Source of the DNA: CAZCBD01 sp964496755
Lineage (GTDB): Bacteria > Bacteroidota > Ignavibacteria > Ignavibacteriales > Melioribacteraceae
Length of the DNA: 9,111 nt
Assembly (NCBI GenBank): GCA_964496755.1
Contig: CAZCBD010000116.1
Span: 1-9,111, forward strand
Direction of reading: 5' to 3'
A model generated the notes under the pieces. It saw nothing but the letters and a program-made list of their open reading frames with translations. It made no database searches and was not told the DNA's origin. The first letter of the stretch is position 1, and the number at the start of each line of letters is the position of its first letter. Below are positions 1 to 7,627 of the stretch, one piece after another. The position numbers and the translations under genes are program-made.

Positions 1-267
1 ATCATAAATACACATTGCCCAAGCTGTATACGAGCAAAAAAAATATTTGAGAAAATAATACCTCAATTTCCTGAAACTCAATTTTTAATTTCAAATAATA
101 GTAAGGGAAAAACACAAATTGTACCGGCCCTGTTTATAAATGATAAAATAGTTTATTACGGAAATCTATCGGAAAAGGACTTACAAATTTTAATAAGCAA
201 TAAATTAAAATCTGATAATTTTATGTTAAAGAGTTTAAGTTTAAAAAGTCAAGGTTTAAAAAATTAG
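1..267 (+). CDS. Thioredoxin/glutaredoxin-fold protein, partial (5' end outside window)
   Basis: An open frame runs from the first base to a TAG at 265-267, giving 88 residues without the natural start. A CPSC motif at residues 6-9 (after Asn-Thr-His) has the CxxC form of a redox-active disulfide. Further on, a Val-Pro-Ala-Leu-Phe-Ile segment followed by Asn-Asp-Lys resembles the cis-proline loop and following strand of small thioredoxin-fold proteins, and Gly-Asn-Leu-Ser plus a short helix closes the fold. The tail is Lys/Leu/Ser-rich. The fragment fits a cytoplasmic disulfide reductase or glutaredoxin-like protein, but the first strand is missing, so family and substrate cannot be fixed. 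It converges on the hydrogenase operon, with only 3 nt between the two stop codons. A functional link to the hydrogenase is not shown. Confidence 0.65.
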   Translation: MINTHCPSCIRAKKIFEKIIPQFPETQFLISNNSKGKTQIVPALFINDKIVYYGNLSEKDLQILISNKLKSDNFMLKSLSLKSQGLKN

Positions 268-299
268 AGTTCAAAAATATTTTTCCACTACTAATTTTT
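259..299. terminator. Weak AT-rich inverted repeat between convergent genes, possible bidirectional terminator
   Basis: AAAAATTAG (259-267) pairs perfectly with CTAATTTTT (291-299). The 23-nt loop itself contains the palindrome AAAAATATTTTT (273-284). The two convergent stop codons (265-267 plus, 271-273 minus) fall in the left arm and loop. T-runs follow the stem on both strands. The stem has only one G:C pair, so it would be far weaker than a classical intrinsic terminator; its position is the main argument. Confidence 0.25.
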
Positions 300-1425
300 C
301 CTCTTTTTTCCATTTTTCGATTAGCAATGGCAATATTTTCATTCTATTCAATATCCCTGTTTGTCTGAAAGCAAAATCATTTTCAGCAACATTTTCAGCG
401 GTTCCAATAAAGAGATTTATTCTATCGGCTACGGAAATAAGCGCAGAAAGATCACCAACAGGATTGTTTTTTTCAATTTTCGATTCGTCTTCTCCCCAAA
501 TATTAAACAGTTGATTTAAAGTAACCGCTCCTTCAGTAACCAAATTGATAGAATCGAGATAATATTTTGGCGGAGTAATAATACTTTGAAAAGTATCGTC
601 TATCGAAAGTTTTTCATCAATTTCGCGACTAACAATTTTAGCCGTTGTTGCCCCGCATATTATTTTTATGCCTTCACTATTCATAAATTCGTTAACAACA
701 ATCGAATCGTTTTGCTTATCCATAGGTGGGCCTGTAAGTATATTTACCACTCTACCCTTTCTGCATTGAGCAAAAATAACCGATAAATCATCTTTCGGTA
801 AATTATTCCAACGTAATTTTGCTTCGGCTAAAATTTTACGATAAAAATTCTTCGAATCCTTTTCGATTTGAATAACATAATTTATAAAATCCGATACACC
901 TTCAATTGTCCAACCGTTTTTTGAACAACCTCCAATACCGGCATAAGTAATTCCATCAGTAACTACAACAATACCTTCGTTGGGATTCAAGAAACAACTT
1001 GTTTCTCCAATAACACTTGTATCGATTGTATAAACACGTTGTTTTAAAGGAGTGGAATAACTTTGCGACACCAAAATCGGCTGCGGCATTTCATAAGATA
1101 AAACAGTAGTAGTACCATTATTTAAGATTCTAACTACTGAAAAAACCGCATAAGGCTCTTCATTTTTTTTTGCATCTTCCATTGTTCTTACGATTTTAGA
1201 AAAAGCTTCGCGAACAGAAAAGCCCGATTTAATAAGCTGAATCATTCTGCTACAACAAATATTAGCTGCAATGTTTGCTTTTATACCAGATCCCAAACCA
1301 TCGGCAAGTACAATTATAGTGGAAGTTTTATTGCGCTCCACCAAAAAGGTATCGCCCGAAACAGGTGCAAATTTTTTTGAAATTTGTGCACTTTTTATTT
1401 CGACGTGTAAATATCCCATAGCCAT
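271..1425 (-). CDS. SpoIIE-family PP2C-type serine/threonine phosphatase linked to sensory [FeFe] hydrogenase
   Basis: Predicted cytoplasmic metal-dependent protein phosphatase of 384 aa. The N-terminal half shows the PP2C/SpoIIE signature in order: GDTF (24-27), ADGLGSG (41-47), TDGIT (156-160) and KDDLSV (211-216). Asp25, Asp42, Asp157 and Asp213 are the likely Mn/Mg ligands. Residues about 225-384 form a second domain with an ICGATT-x3-VSREI segment near its start and LFIGTA near its end; I know this from similar hydrogenase-linked phosphatases but have no function for it. No transmembrane segment or DNA-binding motif is seen. The start is either ATG 1425 or ATG 1419. Neither has a good ribosome site, and the gene overlaps the end of the sensory hydrogenase gene by 31 (or 25) nt, so translation is probably coupled. 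By analogy with phosphatase-linked sensory hydrogenases and the hfs operons of thermophilic clostridia, it is likely the output of the H2 sensor. Its phosphoprotein target is not in the window. Confidence 0.85.
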   Translation of the reverse strand: MAMGYLHVEIKSAQISKKFAPVSGDTFLVERNKTSTIIVLADGLGSGIKANIAANICCSRMIQLIKSGFSVREAFSKIVRTMEDAKKNEEPYAVFSVVRILNNGTTTVLSYEMPQPILVSQSYSTPLKQRVYTIDTSVIGETSCFLNPNEGIVVVTDGITYAGIGGCSKNGWTIEGVSDFINYVIQIEKDSKNFYRKILAEAKLRWNNLPKDDLSVIFAQCRKGRVVNILTGPPMDKQNDSIVVNEFMNSEGIKIICGATTAKIVSREIDEKLSIDDTFQSIITPPKYYLDSINLVTEGAVTLNQLFNIWGEDESKIEKNNPVGDLSALISVADRINLFIGTAENVAENDFAFRQTGILNRMKILPLLIEKWKKEEKLVVEKYF

Positions 1426-3167
1426 CTGTCATTTTTTATTTTGCTTCTGTTTTTATCTTCAACAATTTTCATTAGATTATTTACTAATAATTCCCCTTGC
1501 GCTGTACTTTCACCAAGGTATTTGGCTAACTTTTGTGCCATTTCGATTTGATGATTTAGCAACTCCTGAGCTTGTAAAACAGTATCTTGTTTAATTTTAT
1601 CAAGTTTTTCCGTATCGGAAATATTTTTGGTGATATTCACAAAAATTCCCACATATTGATTTTCCGGCTGCAGCGTATAAAATATTTGATGGCAAACCAA
1701 ATTGTAGTTTTCATGATTAACAATTGTTTCAATTTTGTCTTTATCGCCATCTTTCAATAAAATAAATAATTCGGGATCCATTAAATATGAAATCGGTTTT
1801 CCAACAATTGAAGTTGTACATTTGAAAAATGTACGAAACGCCGGATTCATGTGCATAATTGAAAGCTGTTCGTCTAAAATTACTATTCCGTTCGGTGAAG
1901 ATTCAATAATTTTATCTGTTCGCTGTTCGGCCATTCTTTTCATAAACGGCACACACATTTCAATTTCCGCCATTCCAGAAAGCACTGCAATTGCTTTTTC
2001 GCGACATGATTGGTAACCGCAAGCACCACAATTTAATCTGTCCTCTTCATTTGCTTTGCCTGTTTTTTCAAGAATTTTTTTAATTTCCTCTTCCGAGTAT
2101 TCTTCCTCTTTCTGCTGAAGATTATATCTAAAAGATGCACTGAGATTTAACTTCTCGCACAAGGAGGAAGACTCGGAATTTTTTTTATCTTTTTCGTATT
2201 CAAGTATATCTGTTTTTCTTAAAAAAAGACTTTTATCACTTTTTATGCCCGGGCCATTAATGCAGCCCATAGAACAAAATAGGGGTTCGATTATTAAATT
2301 TTCTTTTACAGAATCAATTGCGAGTAAAGCTTCTTTCAAATTTTCATAACCACTTACAGGCAAAGAATTTTCCGATAAAATATCGGTTTCAAGCGATGCG
2401 GTTTTTGAAAGCCCGCCAACTAACGGAAATAACGAAGAAAACTTTGCCGGTTTGTTGTCGAATTCACTTTCTTCAATAACTTTGAAATCTATCTTTTCTT
2501 TTTTTATCAAAAAATCAAATTCTTCGAAAGTAATTACAGCGTCTATCAAATTCTCATTTTCAAATCTTTCCGCTTCTCCTTTTTTTGCAATACAGGGCCC
2601 GATAAATACAGTTTTCACATTCTCGGAAAATTTAGATTTTATATATTTTGCATGTGCAATCATTGGTGAAACAACCGGCACCAGATTTGAAATTTTATCG
2701 GGATAATATTTTTCAATCAAATTAACCACAGCAGGACAAGCAGAACAAATATGTGATTTTTGTGGATTCGCATCAATATACTTTGCCGTAGAATTGGCTG
2801 TAAAATAAGCTGCCTCCGCCGTTTCAAAAACATAATCAAATCCCAGAACTCGCAAAACGGAAGGAATTCTTTTTCGCTCCCATTCATTATAAACAGTTGC
2901 ATATGAAGGGGCAATTGTTACCGCCACCAAAGATGAAGATTTTAATATATGCAAAACCTTTTCTACGTCATTTCGATAATTTTTCGCATTTTGCGGGCAC
3001 TCGCAAATGCAAGTACCGCACAAAATACATCTATGAGTATCTACTTGAGCCTGACCGTTCTTCATTTGTATGGCATTTACAGGGCACACTCTAACACATC
3101 TGTAACAATCCTGACAGCGTGCTTCGTTTGTAAAAATTATTTGATTCTCACCCTGAAAATTTTTCAT
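1395..3167 (-). CDS. hydS: Sensory [FeFe] hydrogenase-like protein with PAS domain (HydS type, probably group C3)
   Basis: 590-aa predicted soluble iron-sulfur protein. Domains in order: two [4Fe-4S] ferredoxin motifs (Cys18/21/24/28 and Cys47/50/53/57); an H-cluster domain (about 70-310); an extra Fe-S motif, CGACGY-x2-C then Cys405 (Cys380/383/388/405); a PAS domain (about 415-520); and a C-terminal coiled-coil-like helix (about 525-575). There is no histidine kinase. The four H-cluster cysteines appear kept (Cys144, 192, 298, 302), as does Lys195. The motifs are otherwise altered: CSACP replaces TSCCP, GPC replaces MPC, and EPLFC-x3-C replaces E-x-M-x-C-x3-C. By eye the proton-relay Cys becomes Ala143 and both cluster-contacting Met are lost (Gly190, Leu296). 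This is the known pattern of sensory rather than catalytic enzymes. ATG 3167 follows GGAG (complement of 3173-3176) by 5 nt, 20 nt after hydA, and the gene overlaps the phosphatase gene. Assignment as sensor is strong; the sensed signal (H2 or redox) is inferred. Confidence 0.88.
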   Translation of the reverse strand: MKNFQGENQIIFTNEARCQDCYRCVRVCPVNAIQMKNGQAQVDTHRCILCGTCICECPQNAKNYRNDVEKVLHILKSSSLVAVTIAPSYATVYNEWERKRIPSVLRVLGFDYVFETAEAAYFTANSTAKYIDANPQKSHICSACPAVVNLIEKYYPDKISNLVPVVSPMIAHAKYIKSKFSENVKTVFIGPCIAKKGEAERFENENLIDAVITFEEFDFLIKKEKIDFKVIEESEFDNKPAKFSSLFPLVGGLSKTASLETDILSENSLPVSGYENLKEALLAIDSVKENLIIEPLFCSMGCINGPGIKSDKSLFLRKTDILEYEKDKKNSESSSLCEKLNLSASFRYNLQQKEEEYSEEEIKKILEKTGKANEEDRLNCGACGYQSCREKAIAVLSGMAEIEMCVPFMKRMAEQRTDKIIESSPNGIVILDEQLSIMHMNPAFRTFFKCTTSIVGKPISYLMDPELFILLKDGDKDKIETIVNHENYNLVCHQIFYTLQPENQYVGIFVNITKNISDTEKLDKIKQDTVLQAQELLNHQIEMAQKLAKYLGESTAQGELLVNNLMKIVEDKNRSKIKNDRWLWDIYTSK

Positions 3168-3187
3168 CGCTACTCCGGCAACATTTA

Positions 3188-5203
3188 TTATTTAGATTCT
3201 ATTAATTCATTCACATGCTTGTTTATTTCGGAACATATTTTTTCAACAGTACAATCCGAAATTACTTTCCCGTTAAGTATTGTATTTGGTGCCGAGCCAC
3301 AATTTTCCATACAGAATGTAGCTGATACATCAACAATATTATCCCAACCTTTTAATTCAACAAATTCAATTATTTTTTTCAAAATATTTTGAGATCCCTT
3401 AACAAAGCAATTGGTACCAATACAAACTTTAACGTCAATTTTACTTTTATCGGAATTTGAAAAGAATTTCAATTCCGCTTCTAATATCCGTTTCCGATTT
3501 TTGTAAGAAGTATGTAACAATTTATGTGCTTTATCTCCATTTACTTCTCCCAATACAGTTTCATAAAGTTCTTGAACGTATGGATTTTCTTGCGCCTTAT
3601 GAAGTTGCAACATCTTGTCGGCATTATAAATTGCGTTTGCTCTTTCTTTTCGCGCATCATCATCGTAACAAACCGGCTGGCCGGCACCACCAATACAACC
3701 GCCCGGACAGGACATAACTTCAATTAAATCGTAAGTTATGTTTCCTTTTTTCATTTCTTCTAAAACTTTCTTCGCATTTTTTAATCCGCTTGCTATTGCT
3801 ATTCTTATCGGCGAACCGGCAATTGTAACTTCTACTTCTTTAACACCCTCGAACCCTCTAACCTGTTTAAAATCATAATCCGTTAAATTGGTTCCTTCAA
3901 CTTTTTCAACAACATACCGAAGTACGGCTTCGCTAACACCACCCGTATTTCCAAAAATGATACCTGCACCGGTTTTGAATCCCAACGGCATATCAAGTGA
4001 ATCGGGAGTTAGATTTTCAAATTTTATTCCCGCTTGCTTTATCATTGCCGCCAATTCTTGAGTGGTAAGCACATGATCAACTTCCTTTATGTTATTATTG
4101 ATAAACTCATCTCTCTCAGCTTCAACTTTTTTTGCCGTACATGGCATAATTGAAACCACAATGAGATTTTTTTTATCGCAATTAAATTGCTCGGGCAGAA
4201 TCTCTTTTGCAACAGCACCAAACATTTGTTGGGGCGATTTGCATGAAGAAAGGTTCTGAAGATATTCAGGAAAATATTGTTCGGCATATTTTACCCAAGC
4301 TGGGCAACATGATGTAAGCAAAGGCAAATTTTCGTTTTTGCTTTTTCTTTTTAGAAATTCATTTGCTTCTTCAATAACGGTTAAATCGGCACTAAAAGAT
4401 GTGTCGTAAACCTTATCGAAACCTAACATTTTTAATGCTGCAACAATTTGTCCAGTTAATATTTCGCCTGATTTTAAACCAAACAATTCGCCTATTGCCA
4501 CGCGAACTGCCGGAGCAATTTGGGCTACAACAATTTTATTCGGATTTTCAATATCCGACCAAACTTTTTCAGTATCATTTTTTGGTAAAATTGCACCTGT
4601 CGGACACACTCTTGCACACTGCCCGCAATCAACGCATTCAACATTTGCCAAACCTTTGTTAAATGCCGGTTGTACGGCAACATCGCTTCCACGGTAAGCA
4701 AAATCAATAGCTCCGATCCCTTGTATTTCGTAACAAGCTCTCACACAATCGCCGCATAAAATACATTTATTAGGATCTCGGGTTAAAGCTTTTGAGCTTA
4801 AATCTAAGGGTTTTATTTCTTCGGTATGTTTGTAACGAACCTTGTCTATGCCCATTTTTGCCGATAATTCTTGTAATTTGCATTGTGTGTTTTTGTTGCA
4901 AGTGTAACATGATTTTTCGTGATTGGCTAAAATTAATTCAAGAGCAATTTTTCTGATATCACGAATTTCTTTTGTGTGTGTTCGCACTTTCATTCCTTCT
5001 TCCGGAATTGTGGAACAACTTGTTACAATTCCTTTACCTTCTATTTCAACAATACAAAGTCGGCAAGCGCCATATGTGCTTAATTCCGAATGATAACAAA
5101 ATGTCGGTATCTCAATATTTTGTTTACGAATTAGTTCTAAAAGATTTTTTTCATTTGTGAATAATACTTCACGACCATTTATAAATAATTTTTTTTCAGT
5201 CAT
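3188..5203 (-). CDS. hydA: Catalytic subunit of bifurcating [FeFe] hydrogenase, HydA (group A3)
   Basis: 671-aa cytoplasmic H2-producing subunit. Domains in order: plant-type [2Fe-2S] (Cys36/47/50/63); NuoG-like His-Cys3 [4Fe-4S] site (His95, Cys99/102/108); two [4Fe-4S] motifs (Cys147/150/153/157 and Cys190/193/196/200); the H-cluster domain; and a C-terminal thioredoxin-like [2Fe-2S] domain (Cys594/599/631/635). The H-cluster signatures are canonical: TSCCPAW (297-303), MPC-x2-K (353-358) and VMSCPGGCIGG (496-506). Numbering coincides with the Clostridium pasteurianum enzyme (Cys299, Cys300, Met353, Cys355, Met497, Cys499, Cys503), and the proton-relay residues Glu279, Glu282 and Ser319 are present, so it should be active. 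An ATG at 5224 is in frame, but ATG 5203 is preferred: it follows GGAGG by 5 nt and lies 1 nt after the hydB stop. The C-terminal [2Fe-2S] domain and the NuoE/NuoF partners place it in the trimeric NADH/ferredoxin-dependent class. The maturases HydE, HydF and HydG are not in this window. Confidence 0.96.
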   Translation of the reverse strand: MTEKKLFINGREVLFTNEKNLLELIRKQNIEIPTFCYHSELSTYGACRLCIVEIEGKGIVTSCSTIPEEGMKVRTHTKEIRDIRKIALELILANHEKSCYTCNKNTQCKLQELSAKMGIDKVRYKHTEEIKPLDLSSKALTRDPNKCILCGDCVRACYEIQGIGAIDFAYRGSDVAVQPAFNKGLANVECVDCGQCARVCPTGAILPKNDTEKVWSDIENPNKIVVAQIAPAVRVAIGELFGLKSGEILTGQIVAALKMLGFDKVYDTSFSADLTVIEEANEFLKRKSKNENLPLLTSCCPAWVKYAEQYFPEYLQNLSSCKSPQQMFGAVAKEILPEQFNCDKKNLIVVSIMPCTAKKVEAERDEFINNNIKEVDHVLTTQELAAMIKQAGIKFENLTPDSLDMPLGFKTGAGIIFGNTGGVSEAVLRYVVEKVEGTNLTDYDFKQVRGFEGVKEVEVTIAGSPIRIAIASGLKNAKKVLEEMKKGNITYDLIEVMSCPGGCIGGAGQPVCYDDDARKERANAIYNADKMLQLHKAQENPYVQELYETVLGEVNGDKAHKLLHTSYKNRKRILEAELKFFSNSDKSKIDVKVCIGTNCFVKGSQNILKKIIEFVELKGWDNIVDVSATFCMENCGSAPNTILNGKVISDCTVEKICSEINKHVNELIESK

Positions 5204-5204
5204 T

Positions 5205-7106
5205 TTATCCTCCGATAACAGCATTAAATTTGCAAGCTTCTATGCAAGCACCACATTTTATACAAGCTTCTTCATCAATAACATAGGGTTCCTTTTTCTT
5301 TCCGGAAATTGCAGTAACCGGGCATTTACGAGCACACAATCCGCATCCTTTGCATAAATCGGCAATAATAACGGGTGTCAGCAATGCTTTACATTTCTTA
5401 GCCGGACATCTGCCCTGCAAAACATGAGCTTCGTATTCTTCTTTGAAATACTTCAAAGTTGATAGTACCGGACTTGGGGCCGTTTTGCCCAATCCGCATA
5501 ATGACCCTTTTTGTACTGCATACGCAGTTTGCTCTAATAAATCAATTGTGTGTTCATCTGCTCTTCCTTCAATAATATCATCTAACAGTGCAAGCATTTG
5601 TTTTGTACCCTCGCGACAAAGAACACATTTGCCACATGATTCATTTTGGGTAAATTGCATAAAGAATCTTGCAACTTGAACCATACAAGTATTCTTATTC
5701 ATTACCACTAATCCACCGGAACCTACCATTGCTCCGATACTTTTTAGAGAATCAAAATCAAGCGGCAAGTCAAGATGCTCTTCGGTAAGACATCCTCCCG
5801 AGGGGCCACCTATTTGTACGGCTTTAAAGCCTTCATTTGTTATTTCCCCTTTTTCGTTAGTAACTCCGCCACCAATATTATAAATAATTTCGCGCAAAGT
5901 AGTACCGAAGGGAACTTCAATTAAACCTGTATTTGCCACATGACCGGTTAATGCAAAAGTTTTTGTTCCGGGAGAATTTTCCGTACCAAATTCACGAAAT
6001 TTTCTTGCACCGTTTCTAATTATTACAGGGATAGAACTTAAGGTTTCAACATTATTAATCACAGTTGGCATATTCCACAAACCCTTTTGTGCAGGAAACG
6101 GAGGTTTGGGATTAGGCATTCCCCGTTCTCCCATTATAGAAGCCATCAGTGCTGTTTCTTCGCCGCAAACAAAAGCACCGGCACCTTCCATTACATTTAT
6201 TTTAAAATTATATCCCGAACCGAAAATATTTTCGCCAAGCAACCCCATTTCTTCGGCAACCAGAACAGCTTTTTTAACACGCTCAACTGCAAAGGGATAT
6301 TCCATTCTCACATAAACAAAACCTTCATCGGCTCCAACAGCTTTGCCGGCAATCATCATTCCTTCAATAACGGAATGCGGATTACCCTCCATAATACTTC
6401 TATCCATAAATGCTCCCGGGTCGCCTTCATCTCCATTGCAGATCACATATTTTTTTTTGCTTTTTTCCGCAAGCGTAAATTTCCATTTCAATCCTGTTGG
6501 AAATCCACCTCCACCTCTGCCTTTTAAACCGGCGTTTATTATTTCTTCGCATATTTCTTCGGCTGACATATTCAAATATGCCTTTTGTGCAGCTTCATAA
6601 CCGTTCAAAGAAATATATTCGTCAATATCACTTGGATCCAAGTAACCACAATTACCCAAAACAACTCTATTTTGTCTGTTGTAAAACGGAATTTCATTTG
6701 GACCTTTACATTTATTGCCATTTGCCGGTTCAACAAAAAGTAATTTTTCAACCAATTTATTTTCACATAAGGTTTTTCGAACAATCTCTGCCACATCTTC
6801 TTCGGTAACTTGCACATATAAAATATTGTCCGGTTCAATTGTTACCAGCGGCCCCATTTGGCAAAATCCCTGGCATCCACTTTCCGAAATATGAATCCCT
6901 TCATCTGTTTTATGTTCAAATTTCAGATCCACGTAAAATTCAATTCCCGCTTTTTTTATTTCTTTTTTGAACTCTTCTAAAATTTTTCTGGATCCATTTG
7001 CCACACAACCGGTACCGGCACAAATAATAACCCGGCGTTTAATAAGCTTAGTTCTTTTTAAATAATTTTTTTTAATTTCGTTAAGATTAACCGGCAACTT
7101 TTTCAT
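5205..7106 (-). CDS. hydB: NADH-binding flavoprotein subunit of bifurcating hydrogenase, HydB (NuoF-like)
   Basis: 633-aa subunit carrying FMN and the NAD(H) site, where NADH and ferredoxin electrons are bifurcated or confurcated to the H-cluster. Domains in order: N-terminal thioredoxin-like [2Fe-2S] domain (Cys29/34/78/82); NuoF core with the glycine-rich GRGGGGFPTGLKW (196-208) and the CNGDEGDPGAF segment (223-233) of the FMN/NADH fold; the N3-type [4Fe-4S] motif (Cys491/494/497 plus Cys537); and a C-terminal two-[4Fe-4S] ferredoxin domain (Cys585/588/591/595 and Cys615/618/621/625). Cys567 and Cys572 with nearby His561, between the NuoF core and the ferredoxin tail, could be the zinc site seen in HydB structures; this is inference. 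The fused N- and C-terminal Fe-S domains separate it from respiratory NuoF. ATG 7106 has GGAGG 6 nt upstream and overlaps the end of hydC by 20 nt; its stop is 1 nt before hydA. Confidence 0.96.
   Translation of the reverse strand: MKKLPVNLNEIKKNYLKRTKLIKRRVIICAGTGCVANGSRKILEEFKKEIKKAGIEFYVDLKFEHKTDEGIHISESGCQGFCQMGPLVTIEPDNILYVQVTEEDVAEIVRKTLCENKLVEKLLFVEPANGNKCKGPNEIPFYNRQNRVVLGNCGYLDPSDIDEYISLNGYEAAQKAYLNMSAEEICEEIINAGLKGRGGGGFPTGLKWKFTLAEKSKKKYVICNGDEGDPGAFMDRSIMEGNPHSVIEGMMIAGKAVGADEGFVYVRMEYPFAVERVKKAVLVAEEMGLLGENIFGSGYNFKINVMEGAGAFVCGEETALMASIMGERGMPNPKPPFPAQKGLWNMPTVINNVETLSSIPVIIRNGARKFREFGTENSPGTKTFALTGHVANTGLIEVPFGTTLREIIYNIGGGVTNEKGEITNEGFKAVQIGGPSGGCLTEEHLDLPLDFDSLKSIGAMVGSGGLVVMNKNTCMVQVARFFMQFTQNESCGKCVLCREGTKQMLALLDDIIEGRADEHTIDLLEQTAYAVQKGSLCGLGKTAPSPVLSTLKYFKEEYEAHVLQGRCPAKKCKALLTPVIIADLCKGCGLCARKCPVTAISGKKKEPYVIDEEACIKCGACIEACKFNAVIGG
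5209..5213 (-). promoter_or_regulatory. Shine-Dalgarno GGAGG that sets the hydA start
   Basis: Reading the minus strand, GGAGG lies 5 nt before ATG 5203. It falls inside the longer frame that would begin at ATG 5224, which makes 5203 the better start and removes a seven-residue false extension. It lies within the last codons of hydB, so hydA is probably translated by ribosomes finishing hydB. Confidence 0.8.
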
Positions 7107-7602
7107 TTGAAACCTCCAGCATTAAAATGTCATCAATAATTTTTTCCATTCTTTCGGTAGTTACCATTGAATATACCTCTTCATTTACCACCACTACCGG
7201 CGCAAGCCCGCAAGCACCAAGACAGGAAACGGTTTCAAGCGTAAAAAGCATATCGTCAGTGGTATTTTTATTTTCGTCGAGTTTAAGTTTTTTACGTACG
7301 GCTTCAACCAGTGGTGCCGAACCTTTCACATGACAAGCTGTTCCATCGCATACTTTTATTATATATTTACCTTTTGGTTTAAGTGCAAAATGAGAGTAGA
7401 AAGTAGCAACCCCAAAAACTTTTGCCGGAGGAATTTCGAGTGATGTTGCAATAAAAGTTAGAATTTTCTCCGGTAAATATCTGTACTCGTTTTGAACTTC
7501 TTGTAATATCGGTATTAATTTACTTGAGTCGTGATTATATTTTTCAATAATCCCAACCACTGTATCAAATTTTCTTGCTGTTTCAGCAATGTTTTCGTTC
7601 AT
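7087..7602 (-). CDS. hydC: NuoE-like [2Fe-2S] subunit of bifurcating hydrogenase, HydC
   Basis: 171-aa NuoE/24-kDa-type subunit. The N-terminal helical region (about 1-75, including the VFGVATFYSHF segment) is followed by a thioredoxin-like [2Fe-2S] domain with CDGTAC (Cys85, Cys90) and CLGAC (Cys127, Cys131). It relays electrons next to the flavin of HydB in the cytoplasmic HydABC complex. The frame is open further upstream and a TTG at 7614 could be read as a start, but ATG 7602 is chosen because GGAG (complement of 7609-7612) sits 6 nt before it. The gene starts 25 nt after the rex stop and overlaps hydB by 20 nt. All four cluster cysteines are present and the length is typical for NuoE-like proteins, so nothing suggests loss of function. 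Confidence 0.95.
   Translation of the reverse strand: MNENIAETARKFDTVVGIIEKYNHDSSKLIPILQEVQNEYRYLPEKILTFIATSLEIPPAKVFGVATFYSHFALKPKGKYIIKVCDGTACHVKGSAPLVEAVRKKLKLDENKNTTDDMLFTLETVSCLGACGLAPVVVVNEEVYSMVTTERMEKIIDDILMLEVSNEKVAG
7113..7117 (-). promoter_or_regulatory. Shine-Dalgarno GGAGG for hydB, inside the hydC coding end
   Basis: GGAGG on the minus strand lies 6 nt before ATG 7106 and inside the last codons of hydC. It supports the chosen start and a re-initiation link between the two subunits. Confidence 0.75.
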
Positions 7603-7608
7603 TGTTTT

Positions 7609-7612
7609 CTCC
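7609..7612 (-). promoter_or_regulatory. Shine-Dalgarno GGAG that sets the hydC start
   Basis: On the minus strand, TTGGAGAAAACAATG places GGAG 6 nt before ATG 7602. The upstream TTG at 7614 overlaps this site and so is unlikely to be the true start. Confidence 0.7.
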
Positions 7613-7627
7613 AATTTTACATTCCAT

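Noticed and set aside
2949..3392. 147-codon plus-strand open frame spanning the hydA-hydS junction
   Set aside because: It is antisense to two well-supported genes with full cysteine motifs; no domain or ribosome site supports it.
5204..5224. N-terminal extension of HydA starting at ATG 5224
   Set aside because: The GGAGG ribosome site falls inside the extension and the plant-type ferredoxin domain starts normally from ATG 5203.
6087..6527. 146-codon plus-strand open frame opposite hydB
   Set aside because: It lies wholly antisense to the conserved NuoF core, has a composition typical of a reverse-complement shadow, and has no convincing ribosome site.
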